A stretch of DNA of 23,609 bases, taken from UBA3537 sp045561735 (GTDB taxonomy: Bacteria; Bacteroidota; Bacteroidia; Flavobacteriales; Flavobacteriaceae). Under the pieces are notes generated by a model. That model saw only the letters and a list, made by a program, of their open reading frames with translations. It was not told the DNA's origin and ran no database searches. The position numbers and the translations under genes were made by a program. Shown here in pieces: positions 17,188-23,609 of the stretch; position 1 is the first letter of the stretch; every line of letters begins with the position of its first letter. The stretch is from positions 1 through 23,609 of the forward strand of contig JBJKXC010000032.1 in assembly GCA_045561735.1 (NCBI GenBank), read 5' to 3'.

Positions 17188-18048
17188 ATGATACAGTCCA
17201 TGACGGGGTACGGTAAGTTTGTTCTTGAACTGCCTTTGAAAACGATTCGCATCGAGATTCGTGCGCTCAATAGTAAATCTATGGATTTGAACATGCGGAT
17301 GCCCTCAAACTATCGTAGCAAGGAATTAGAGCTTCGCAAAATTATTGGGAAGGCGCTCGGACGCGGTAAGATCGATGTATCACTACATGTTGAAAAAAGT
17401 AACTCGTTAAAAACTGCTAAAATTAACCCTGCTATTGTACAAGATTATATCCAACAACTCAAACATATAGCACCCACAGACTCTGTTTTAGAGCTTCTGA
17501 AAATGGCTGTTAAAATGCCTGATGCATTTAACATTGAAAAAGAAGACGTAGATGACAAAGAATGGTCTCAAATTCTTAGCGCGGTTGCCAATGCCCTGGA
17601 GGGCATTGTGGCCTATAGAAGTGATGAAGGCCAAGTACTTTTGAATGATTTCACAGGGCGTATTAAAGCCATAGAAAGCCTTTTGAAAAGCGTCGTAGAA
17701 ATGAATCCTGAGCGGGTTGTAAATGTGCGTGAACGCCTTGCTAAAGGGGTTGCAGAATTTAAAGAAGGATTGGACCAAAACCGTTTTGAGCAGGAATTAA
17801 TTTATTACATTGAAAAACTGGATATTACAGAAGAAAAGGTAAGGCTTCAAAACCATTTAAATTATTTTATAAAGACGCTAAATTCTGTAGATTCAAATGG
17901 AAAAAAATTGGGCTTTATAAGTCAAGAAATTGGACGTGAGATCAATACCATTGGATCCAAAGCCAACTTTGCACCCATGCAAAAACAGGTCGTACAAATG
18001 AAAGATGAGCTTGAAAAAATAAAAGAACAACTGCTTAATGTGCTCTAA
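17188..18048 (+). CDS. yicC: YicC/YloC-family endoribonuclease
   Basis: A 286-residue YicC-family protein. The N-terminus MIQSMTGYGK is diagnostic, followed by RIEIRALNSKSMDLNMRMP and a helical middle domain. The C-terminal DUF1732 part reads NSVDSNGKKLGFISQEIGREINTIGSKA and ends with the usual MKDELEKIKEQLLNVL. Family members are metal-dependent endoribonucleases involved in RNA turnover and stress. It is the first gene of an operon and is followed at once by gmk, a widespread pairing. Confidence 0.92.
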   Translation: MIQSMTGYGKFVLELPLKTIRIEIRALNSKSMDLNMRMPSNYRSKELELRKIIGKALGRGKIDVSLHVEKSNSLKTAKINPAIVQDYIQQLKHIAPTDSVLELLKMAVKMPDAFNIEKEDVDDKEWSQILSAVANALEGIVAYRSDEGQVLLNDFTGRIKAIESLLKSVVEMNPERVVNVRERLAKGVAEFKEGLDQNRFEQELIYYIEKLDITEEKVRLQNHLNYFIKTLNSVDSNGKKLGFISQEIGREINTIGSKANFAPMQKQVVQMKDELEKIKEQLLNVL

Positions 18049-18049
18049 G

Positions 18050-18619
18050 ATGTTTGAAGGTAAACTCATTGTGTTTTCTGCCCCATCCGGCGCTGGTAAA
18101 ACTACTATCGTTAAGCACCTACTGGGGAAAAAAGCATTGAATTTGGCGTTTTCTATCTCGGCAACCTCTCGCTCCAAAAGAGGGGAGGAGATCAACGGCG
18201 AAGATTACTATTTTTTGTCAACAGCTGCGTTCAAAGAGCACATCAAGGCTGGAGATTTCTTAGAATGGGAAGAGGTCTATCGTGATAATTTCTATGGCAC
18301 TTTAAAATCTGAAGTTGAGCGCCTATGGGCCCTAAAAAAACATGTGATTTTTGACATTGATGTTTCAGGAGCATTGCGAATTAAAAAGAAATTTCCAAAA
18401 AAGACACTGGCTATATTTGTCAACCCCCCTAGTATTGACGACCTTAAGATTCGCCTCAAAAAAAGAGAAACAGAATCCGACGATAAAATCAATATGCGAA
18501 TTTCTAAAGCCTCTGCAGAACTTGCAACAGCAGCGCTTTTTGACTGTATTATTGAAAATAAGATTTTAGAAGCTGCGCAGGAAGAAGCGCATCAAACGGT
18601 TTTGAATTTTATAAAATAG
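18050..18619 (+). CDS. gmk: Guanylate kinase
   Basis: A 189-residue guanylate kinase (GMP + ATP to GDP + ADP) of purine salvage and nucleotide supply. The P-loop SAPSGAGKTTIV is at residues 10-20, the GMP-binding region ISATSRSKRGEEINGEDYYFLS follows, then GDFLEWEEVYRDNFYGT and VIFDIDVSGALRIKKKFP. I prefer the ATG at 18050, one base after the yicC stop, because it gives the compact family N-terminus MFEGKLIVFSAPSG. An ATG at 18038 in the same frame would add four residues and overlap yicC by 11 nt, and is also possible. Confidence 0.94.
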   Translation: MFEGKLIVFSAPSGAGKTTIVKHLLGKKALNLAFSISATSRSKRGEEINGEDYYFLSTAAFKEHIKAGDFLEWEEVYRDNFYGTLKSEVERLWALKKHVIFDIDVSGALRIKKKFPKKTLAIFVNPPSIDDLKIRLKKRETESDDKINMRISKASAELATAALFDCIIENKILEAAQEEAHQTVLNFIK

Positions 18620-18624
18620 TAAAT

Positions 18625-19209
18625 ATGGGCGCTCTTAAAATTGGGCTTTATTTTGGCACTTTTAACCCCATACACGCTGGGCATCTCATCATTGCCAACC
18701 ACTTTGCAGAACATACCGACCTAAATCAAGTCTGGTGCGTGGTAACACCCCAAAACCCCCACAAGGCCAACCAAAGTATTTTAGACAATCGAGAGCGCTT
18801 GCAAATGGTTGAGTTAGCCACACAAGGCTACCCAAAAATAAAATCTAGCGACATTGAGTTTGATTTAGGCCAGCCCAATTACACAGTGCATACGCTAGCC
18901 CATTTAGAAAAAAAATATCCAGATTACGAATTTGTACTCATCATGGGAGAAGACAATTTAGTGTCTTTACACAAATGGAAAAATGTAGATGTTATTGCCG
19001 AACGTTATGCCATTTATGTGTACCCCAGAAAACTGGGCTCATCTCCTAAAAGTGTAACATTTGAAGGGCATGTCGCTAAGGTAAGAGCGCCCATTATTGA
19101 AATCTCTTCCTCCTTGATACGTAGAGCAATCAAAGCGGGGAAAAATGTGCAGCCCATGCTACCGAAAGAGGTTTGGGTTTATTTAGATGAAATGAATTTT
19201 TATAAATAA
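18625..19209 (+). CDS. nadD: Nicotinate-nucleotide adenylyltransferase
   Basis: A 194-residue NadD, which adenylylates nicotinate mononucleotide in NAD synthesis. The nucleotidyltransferase motif GTFNPIHAGH is at residues 11-20 and the second motif ISSSLIR at 160-166, with WCVVTPQNPHK and FVLIMGEDNLVSLHKWKN between them as expected. Length is normal. The gene lies 5 nt after gmk and 1 nt before the dus gene, so it is clearly inside the operon. Confidence 0.95.
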   Translation: MGALKIGLYFGTFNPIHAGHLIIANHFAEHTDLNQVWCVVTPQNPHKANQSILDNRERLQMVELATQGYPKIKSSDIEFDLGQPNYTVHTLAHLEKKYPDYEFVLIMGEDNLVSLHKWKNVDVIAERYAIYVYPRKLGSSPKSVTFEGHVAKVRAPIIEISSSLIRRAIKAGKNVQPMLPKEVWVYLDEMNFYK

Positions 19210-19210
19210 A

Positions 19211-20203
19211 ATGGTTAAAATTGGTTCTATAAAATTGCCTGAATTCCCACTACTGCTCGCACCCATGGAAGACGTAAGTGACCCGCCTTTTCGCGCGCTT
19301 TGCAAAGAACAAGGTGCCGATGTGGTTTACACCGAATTTATTTCCAGTGAAGGCTTGATACGAGATGCAGCAAAAAGCACCATCAAACTCGATATTTATG
19401 AAAAGGAGCGTCCAGTCGGTATTCAAATTTTTGGGGCCAACTTAGACAGCATGCTTCGTGCGGTTGAGATTGTAGAAAAATCCAAACCCGACATTATTGA
19501 TATTAATTTTGGTTGTCCTGTAAAAAAGGTCGTTAGCAAAGGTGCAGGGGCAGGTATTCTTAAAGACATCTGTTTGATGGAAAAACTGACGGCTGAGATG
19601 GTCAAGCGAACCCATTTACCGGTGACTGTAAAAACACGTTTGGGGTGGGACCACGATTCCATTCGGATTGTTGAGGTGGCCGAAAGGCTTCAAGATGTAG
19701 GCATAAAGGCGCTCTCCATTCACGGTCGCACCCGTGCACAAATGTATAAAGGGTACGCCAATTGGGCGCCCATTGCAGCTGTCAAAAACAACCCAAGGAT
19801 GCACATCCCAATTTTCGGAAACGGGGATGTGAACTCTCCGGAGCGGGCCGTTGAAATGCGGGATGTCTATGGCTTGGATGGCGCCATGATTGGACGAGCC
19901 AGCATTGGAAATCCTTGGTTTTTTAAACAGATAAGACATTATTTTGAAACAGGGGCACACATGGGCCCTATTGGTATGACAGAGCGTATTGAAGCGGCAC
20001 GAAGACACCTGAAAATGGCTATCGATTGGAAGGGCGAAGTCTTGGGGGTATTAGAAACCAGGCGGCATTACAGTACCTATTTTAAAGGTATTCCGGATTT
20101 TAAACCCTACCGCACTAAAATGGTTACAAGCAACCACAGTGTGGATGTGTTTAATGCTTTTGATGAAGTCGAAAAAGTGTTTGGTGATTACCAGTTCGCC
20201 TAG
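19211..20203 (+). CDS. dusB: tRNA-dihydrouridine synthase (DusB-like)
   Basis: A 330-residue FMN-dependent enzyme that reduces uridines in the D-loop of tRNA. The TIM-barrel shows LAPMEDVSDPPFRALC near the N-terminus, IDINFGCPVKKVVSKGAGAGILKD with the catalytic cysteine C102, VTVKTRLGWD, LSIHGRTRAQMYKG and the phosphate-binding IPIFGNGDV plus GAMIGRASIGNPWFF. The GRTRAQMYKG and GNPWFF stretches favour the DusB/NifR3 subgroup. It is the last gene of the operon. Its TAG stop shares the palindrome CTAG with the stop of the convergent permease gene. Confidence 0.92.
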   Translation: MVKIGSIKLPEFPLLLAPMEDVSDPPFRALCKEQGADVVYTEFISSEGLIRDAAKSTIKLDIYEKERPVGIQIFGANLDSMLRAVEIVEKSKPDIIDINFGCPVKKVVSKGAGAGILKDICLMEKLTAEMVKRTHLPVTVKTRLGWDHDSIRIVEVAERLQDVGIKALSIHGRTRAQMYKGYANWAPIAAVKNNPRMHIPIFGNGDVNSPERAVEMRDVYGLDGAMIGRASIGNPWFFKQIRHYFETGAHMGPIGMTERIEAARRHLKMAIDWKGEVLGVLETRRHYSTYFKGIPDFKPYRTKMVTSNHSVDVFNAFDEVEKVFGDYQFA

Positions 20204-21399
20204 GCTACAAAATCTACTTTCTTAATGCGCCAAGAGGCCAGTCCTGAGGCAATGATGCCTAAAAAAAATATGGTTGAGAATGCAATACCGACATTTGCCC
20301 AAGTCAAGACCACTGGGTAGGCCAATGTGGAAGTGATCATGACCAATTCAAAATGTTGCTGAAGTAAAATCACAACAACGCCCAGCAAAAGCCCGGATAA
20401 TCCGCCCAAAACGGTCATTAATATGCCTTGTGTATAAAACACCCTTTGAATTGTTTGTTTAGTGGCCCCCATGCTAAACAAAGTTTTCAAATCCCGCTTT
20501 TTATCTAATATCATCATGATGATAGAGCCTACAATATTAAACAAAGCAATGCTTAAAATGAGGGTGAAAATAAGGTAGACTGCCAGCTGTTCAGTATTGA
20601 GCATTTTGTATAAAGCGGCGTTAAGCTGCATTCTGTTTTTAACCACAACTTGGCCTTCAAATAGCCGCTCAAGTGCTGCTATAATTTGTGTCGTATCTGC
20701 GGTTTCAATGGTTGTGATTTCAATGGCACTAACGCCGGACTTTGGGAAGCCCAGTAGGTGTTTAGCATTTTCAATTCCTGTAAATACCAAGGAATTATTG
20801 AGGTCATCATTGATTTGGAAGATACCTACATTAATAACTTTCATGCTTTTAAAAGCGTCTTTTACCGACATCAACTGTCCGGTTCCTGGCTTGGGCGCAT
20901 ACAAGCGAATGGTTTTTGTAATGTCATAGGTTTTAAAGCCCAAGGTATTACTGAGATCCCAGCCCGAAACAATTTGAGGCAAATCGGGTTCCATCCAATC
21001 GCCATAGGACACAATAGAATCAATGGTGCTTTGGGGGTAGTTTGTATCAACTCCTTTTATCCGTACGGCTAAAAATTTGTCATCACATCGCATTAAAACT
21101 TGATCTTCCGCAATTTTTGAAAAAGAGGCAATACCGTCAATAGCAGCCATTTGTTTACTTTGTGCTTGTGAAAAAAAGAAGGTTTTGGTTTGTTTGGGGA
21201 ATAGTTTTAAATCTGGATCGGTAAGAGTAGTGAATTCTAGGCTAAAGGCCTTGAGCCCTGCAAAACCCGAAAGGACAATAAAAAGGGCTGCTGTTCCCAC
21301 AACAATGCCAATACTGGCAATTAATGTGATGTAGTTAATTGCCGTACTTTTACTTTTGGTAAATAAATACCTTTGAGCTATGTAGAACGAAAAATTCAA
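20200..21399 (-). CDS. LolC/FtsX-type ABC transporter permease
   Basis: A 399-residue inner-membrane permease of the MacB/FtsX class, similar to LolC/LolE, which pass lipoproteins to the periplasmic carrier. The N-terminus MNFSFYIAQRYLFTKSKS..AINYITLIASIGIVVGTAALFIVLSGF contains the first membrane helix. A periplasmic domain spans about residues 45-265, and three C-terminal helices follow, with the FtsX signature IVGSIIMMILDKKRDLKTLFSMGATKQTIQRVF. No ATPase gene is next to it in the window, so the partner must be encoded elsewhere. It starts immediately after the rbfA stop, forming a two-gene operon. Confidence 0.88.
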   Translation of the reverse strand: MNFSFYIAQRYLFTKSKSTAINYITLIASIGIVVGTAALFIVLSGFAGLKAFSLEFTTLTDPDLKLFPKQTKTFFFSQAQSKQMAAIDGIASFSKIAEDQVLMRCDDKFLAVRIKGVDTNYPQSTIDSIVSYGDWMEPDLPQIVSGWDLSNTLGFKTYDITKTIRLYAPKPGTGQLMSVKDAFKSMKVINVGIFQINDDLNNSLVFTGIENAKHLLGFPKSGVSAIEITTIETADTTQIIAALERLFEGQVVVKNRMQLNAALYKMLNTEQLAVYLIFTLILSIALFNIVGSIIMMILDKKRDLKTLFSMGATKQTIQRVFYTQGILMTVLGGLSGLLLGVVVILLQQHFELVMITSTLAYPVVLTWANVGIAFSTIFFLGIIASGLASWRIKKVDFVA

Positions 21400-21792
21400 T
21401 CAGGCTTTTTTTCTTTTGTCGAGCAAGTCAAGATTTTTGATGGGGTTATCGGAATACTTAAGAGAGTGTTCTATTTGATCTATGTATTCTAGGGAGTCAT
21501 CTAGAAAAAATAGCAATTTAGGCATTCGACGCAGTTGGTGTTTAGTGCGCCTGGCCAGTTCGTGTTTGATAAGGGATGAGTTGGAGGCAATACCCTCCAT
21601 CAGTGTTTTCGCTTGCTGGATTGGAAAAATACTAAGGTAAACCTTGGCAATCGACAAATCGACAGTAACATTAACTTTGGTAACCGAAATAATGACGCCG
21701 CGTAAACCGCCCTCACGAGCAGCACCTTGCAGCACCTCTACTAGGTCCTCTTGTAAGACAGATGCAATCTTTTTTTGTCTTTGACTTTCCAT
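21400..21792 (-). CDS. rbfA: 30S ribosome-binding factor A
   Basis: A 130-residue RbfA, a KH-like protein needed for late 16S rRNA maturation and cold adaptation. Typical features are the N-terminal SQRQKKIASVLQEDLVEVLQ, a VTKVNVTVDLSIAKVYLSIFP strand pair, and the C-terminal signature LRRMPKLLFFLDDSLEYIDQIEHSL. Length agrees with the family. It is the first gene of a minus-strand pair with the permease, which begins at the next base after its stop. The upstream gap of 342 nt to the tRNA holds the left arm of the inverted repeat and the tRNA promoter; I see no clear rbfA promoter. Confidence 0.92.
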   Translation of the reverse strand: MESQRQKKIASVLQEDLVEVLQGAAREGGLRGVIISVTKVNVTVDLSIAKVYLSIFPIQQAKTLMEGIASNSSLIKHELARRTKHQLRRMPKLLFFLDDSLEYIDQIEHSLKYSDNPIKNLDLLDKRKKA

Positions 21793-21941
21793 GGTGTAAA
21801 AATACTATATTTATTATGGGTTATTATTATTAGAAATATCATCACTACTACAAGGGAAGATTAATAAAGCGGAGAGTAAGTAACGTTTTTTCATTTAGTT
21901 TTAAATCCGTTAACTGAATAAAGGTAAGAAAACTTTTTATT
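21793..21941. other. Intergenic stretch between rbfA and the left repeat arm
   Basis: A/T-rich DNA with no open frame, RNA gene or convincing promoter that I can support. It must hold the rbfA promoter, but no exact TAnnTTTG element is evident on the minus strand. Confidence 0.5.
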
Positions 21942-22047
21942 AGCTCAGTAGCTTTGGCGTGTTGGGAAAACAACTAAAAGCTAATGTCTATCAAATGTCT
22001 GTCAGTTTTTAGTAAATTTATAGTGTTCTTAAGTATTTAGAAAAAGT
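21942..22047 (+). repeat. Left arm of long inverted repeat flanking the tRNA
   Basis: This arm is the imperfect reverse complement of 22287-22400. Outer part 21942-21957 matches 16 of 16 bases. The core 21960-22010 matches 22325-22375 at 50 of 51 positions. The inner part 22011-22047 matches at about 32 of 37 positions, after a one-base gap in a T run. The only larger difference is 2 versus 9 bases between outer part and core. The arm ends 87 nt before the tRNA. It contains no open frame. Alignment was done by hand. Confidence 0.95.
21985..22004 (+). repeat. Paired 9-nt sites in the left arm
   Basis: TGTCTATCA at 21985-21993 and TGTCTGTCA at 21996-22004 repeat with an 11-nt period (about one helical turn), as expected for adjacent protein-binding sites on one DNA face. 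The first copy carries the only mismatch in the core of the inverted repeat. Confidence 0.7.
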
Positions 22048-22092
22048 TATTATGGAATTGCGCTTTGACCATTTATGAATTTTATAACGGGC

Positions 22093-22123
22093 TTTGAGAT
22101 GTTTAAAAATGGTCGTAATATTG
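22093..22123 (+). promoter_or_regulatory. Promoter of the tRNA gene
   Basis: TTTG at 22093-22096, a 19-nt spacer, then TAATATTG at 22116-22123 (one mismatch to TAnnTTTG). The predicted start is near 22130, only a few bases before the mature tRNA 5' end at 22135. Confidence 0.65.
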
Positions 22124-22134
22124 CAGCCTCTTTA

Positions 22135-22208
22135 GGTCCCATAGCTCAGTTGGTTAGAGCATCTGACTCATAATCAGAGGGTCACTGGTTCGAGCCCAGT
22201 TGGGACCA
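22135..22208 (+). tRNA. tRNA with CAT anticodon (elongator Met or Ile2)
   Basis: A complete cloverleaf. The acceptor stem is GGTCCCA/TGGGACC with seven perfect pairs; the D-stem is GCTC/GAGC. The anticodon stem TCTGA/TCAGA encloses the loop CTCATAA with anticodon CAT at 22169-22171. The variable loop is GGGTC, and the T-arm is ACTGG-TTCGAGC-CCAGT. The discriminator is A at 22208 and CCA is not encoded in full (CCC follows). The paired 1-72 bases and the lack of three consecutive G-C pairs at the anticodon stem argue against initiator tRNA. It is therefore elongator methionine tRNA, or an isoleucine tRNA whose C34 is changed to lysidine; overall similarity favours Met. Confidence 0.95.
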
Positions 22209-22214
22209 CCCTTA

Positions 22215-22242
22215 AACCCCTTCTTAATTGAGGGGGTTTTTG
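22215..22242 (+). terminator. Rho-independent terminator after the tRNA
   Basis: AAACCCC pairs with GGGGTTT around an 11-12 nt A/T-rich loop, and the downstream arm runs into a T-tract (22236-22241) with further T after one G. It begins seven bases after the tRNA, so the tRNA is transcribed alone. Confidence 0.85.
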
Positions 22243-22270
22243 TTTGGCTCTCCCTCTCTAACCAGTTGTA

Positions 22271-22288
22271 AAAAGCACCTAAAAGCAC
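22271..22288 (+). repeat. Tandem AAAAGCAC pair next to the right arm
   Basis: AAAAGCAC occurs at 22271-22278 and 22281-22288 with a 10-nt period, ending at the inner edge of the right repeat arm. There is no counterpart beside the left arm. Confidence 0.55.
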
Positions 22289-22400
22289 TTTTTCTAAATA
22301 CTTAAGAACAACTCAAATCTACTAAAAAACTGACAGACATTTGACAGACATTAGCTTTTAGTTGTTTTCCCAACAGGCTTTGTACCAAAGCTACTGAGCT
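22287..22400 (+). repeat. Right arm of long inverted repeat flanking the tRNA
   Basis: Imperfect reverse complement of 21942-22047 (see that entry for the alignment). It starts 78 nt after the tRNA end, almost mirroring the 87 nt on the left. Its outer part contains an extra short palindrome CTTTG-TAC-CAAAG (22379-22389 region) that the left arm lacks. Confidence 0.95.
22331..22350 (-). repeat. Paired 9-nt sites in the right arm
   Basis: Two exact TGACAGACA copies (reverse complement of TGTCTGTCA) at 22331-22339 and 22342-22350, again with an 11-nt period. Orientation is opposite to the left pair, so the two pairs face each other across the tRNA. Confidence 0.7.
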
Positions 22401-22483
22401 TTCTAAGACAGCTTATTACAAAAGACCTCATCTGAGCTAAGATTGATATAAATTCATTAGTTTTATAAAACAATTAAAAAACT

Positions 22484-23609
22484 ATGAAAAAACTATATAC
22501 ACTTTTAGTATTAACCATATCATTTAGTATTAATGCGCAATGGGAGTTTAATTCAAATAATGATGGTATTCAAACCGTTTTCTCAACAGCAAGTGGAGGG
22601 TATTCTACAGCAATGGGAGAAGCAACGGAAGCAAGTGGAGATTATTCTACATCAATGGGATATAGCTCTACAGCAAGTGGAAACTATTCTACAGCAATGG
22701 GATATAGCTCTACAGCAAGTGGAAACTATTCTACAGCACTGGGATGGGGTTCAACAGCAAGTGGAGCTCATTCTACAGCAATGGGACAAGGAACGTATGC
22801 AAGTGGAGCTCATTCTACAGCAATGGGACAAGGAACGGAAGCAAGTGGAGCTCATTCTACAGCAATGGGACAAGGAACGTATGCAAGTGGAGATTATTCT
22901 ACAGCAATGGGAGGTAACACAACAGCAAGTGGAGCTCATTCTACAGCAATGGGACAAGGAACGGAAGCAAGTGGAGATTATTCTACAGCAATGGGAGTTC
23001 TAACAACAGCAAGTCAAAATGGTTCTACAGCAATGGGACAAGGAACGGAAGCAAGTGGATATTATTCTACAGCAATGGGAGGTAACACAACAGCAAGTGG
23101 AGAGTATTCTACAGCAATGGGATTTGAAACAGAAGCAAGTGGAGAGTATTCTACAGCAATGGGAGGTTTCACAACAGCAAGTGATAAATACTCTTTAGTA
23201 ATCGGACAATACAACCTTTTAGGCTCAACAGTTACTAACAGCTCTGAAGAGTTTAGTACAGAAAATACAGCTTTTGTAATTGGAAATGGTTTTTATGATG
23301 AACAAACTTCACTCACTACCCGCTCAGATGCCCTTACTGTACTATTTGATGGTACTACCACAATAGCTGGAGATTTAAGCATTAACTCTGATGCAAGACT
23401 AAAAGCTAATATCATTTCTCTTGGCAGTACTTTAGCCAAAGTATTACAAATAGATGGTAAGTCATATACTATGAAAAAGGATGAGAATAAGAAACAGAAG
23501 ATAGGTGTACTTGCACAAGACATAGAGAAAGTGTTTCCAGAACTTGTATCAGAAAGCAATGGTGTTAAGTCGGTAAACTATCAAGGATTAGTGCCAGTAC
23601 TTATCAATG
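22484..23609 (+). CDS. Secreted YadA-head-like repeat protein with S74 chaperone domain (3' end outside window)
   Basis: An open frame of at least 375 codons running off the window. It begins with a signal peptide (MKKLYTLLVLTISFSINAQ). From residue 36 to 231 come 14 consecutive 14-residue repeats of the form ASGxYSTAMGxxTx, followed by a degenerate fifteenth (to 245). This matches the YadA/Hia head repeat (SxAIGxxSxAxGxx), which folds as a trimeric left-handed beta-roll. After a linker, a peptidase S74/intramolecular-chaperone domain starts near residue 300 (SDARLKANI, KIGVLAQDIEKVFPELV, VNYQGLVPVLIN). In phage tailspikes and related adhesins this domain drives trimer assembly and then cleaves itself off. 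The product is probably a trimeric surface or extracellular fibre. No membrane anchor is visible because the end is missing. It lies just outside the right repeat arm. Confidence 0.85.
   Translation, partial: MKKLYTLLVLTISFSINAQWEFNSNNDGIQTVFSTASGGYSTAMGEATEASGDYSTSMGYSSTASGNYSTAMGYSSTASGNYSTALGWGSTASGAHSTAMGQGTYASGAHSTAMGQGTEASGAHSTAMGQGTYASGDYSTAMGGNTTASGAHSTAMGQGTEASGDYSTAMGVLTTASQNGSTAMGQGTEASGYYSTAMGGNTTASGEYSTAMGFETEASGEYSTAMGGFTTASDKYSLVIGQYNLLGSTVTNSSEEFSTENTAFVIGNGFYDEQTSLTTRSDALTVLFDGTTTIAGDLSINSDARLKANIISLGSTLAKVLQIDGKSYTMKKDENKKQKIGVLAQDIEKVFPELVSESNGVKSVNYQGLVPVLIN
22589..23176 (+). repeat. 42-bp coding tandem repeat array (14 units)
   Basis: Fourteen 42-bp units encode the 14-residue head repeats. 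The segments GCAAGTGGA and TATTCTACAGCAATGGGA recur with the same codons in nearly every unit, while the codons around them vary among a few cassettes (for example CAAGGAACG plus TAT or GAA; GGTAACACAACA). Near-identity at the DNA level, not just the protein level, indicates recent unit duplication or gene conversion. Confidence 0.9.

Noticed and set aside
22135..22208. tRNA as initiator tRNA-fMet
   Set aside because: The 1-72 position is a normal pair and the anticodon stem lacks the three consecutive G-C pairs of initiators.
22751..22957. Antisense cysteine-rich repeat frame
   Set aside because: Same cause: complementary strand of the 42-bp array, with no start context or known family.
22533..23003. 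Open frame on the plus strand encoding a glutamine-rich 14-residue repeat (ILQQWDKERKQVE type)
   Set aside because: It is the shifted frame of the 42-bp repeat array. A repeat whose length is divisible by three stays open in several frames, and the frame from 22484 has a signal peptide and recognised domains.
22589..23176. Regular repeats considered as a CRISPR array
   Set aside because: The period is 42 bp with no unique spacers, the repeats are in a coding frame, and there are no cas genes.

Overview
The window reads as chromosomal DNA of a member of the Bacteroidota, most likely the family Flavobacteriaceae. Support comes from the T9SS protein PorZ with its C-terminal sorting domain, two TonB-dependent receptors, Bacteroidota-type promoters (a -33 TTTG-like element about 19 nt before TAnnTTTG), tight TAATG/ATGA gene junctions, several TTG starts and a low GC content by eye. 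Most of the first 21.8 kb is ordinary core genome.

Layout. 1-632: 3' end of rpoN, converging with an umuC-umuD pair (634-2330, minus strand) that encodes an SOS translesion polymerase in the unusual order umuC then umuD. 2497-4945: a TonB-dependent receptor and a DUF975-like membrane protein (plus). 4953-11973: a minus-strand block, acyltransferase, porZ, recO, TonB receptor, recX, in which the last four genes overlap at stop/start codons and are probably co-translated. 12090-13457: NADP-type glutamate dehydrogenase with its own promoter candidate and a clear terminator. 13578-14720: a PLP trans-sulfuration enzyme, divergent from an overlapping set on the plus strand (ArsC/Spx-like thioredoxin-fold protein, EamA transporter, GNAT/FemAB-like acyltransferase). 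17188-20203: the housekeeping operon yicC-gmk-nadD-dus behind a recognisable promoter. 20200-21792: rbfA and a LolC/FtsX-type permease (minus), meeting dus at a shared CTAG stop.

The last 1.8 kb is different. A single tRNA gene with CAT anticodon, with its own promoter and terminator, sits almost exactly in the middle of a long inverted repeat (arms about 106 and 114 nt; the 51-nt core matches at 50 positions). Each arm carries a pair of 9-nt sites (TGTCTGTCA type) repeating every 11 nt, so four such sites flank the tRNA in two opposed pairs. This resembles the arm-site layout of a tyrosine-recombinase attachment region, but no recombinase is in view and the interpretation is open. Directly beyond the right arm begins a secreted protein made of at least 14 near-identical 14-residue YadA-head-like repeats followed by a peptidase S74/intramolecular-chaperone domain, cut by the window edge. 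This tRNA-centred palindrome and its neighbour are the parts most worth a second look; the rest shows little beyond unusual gene order and start codons.
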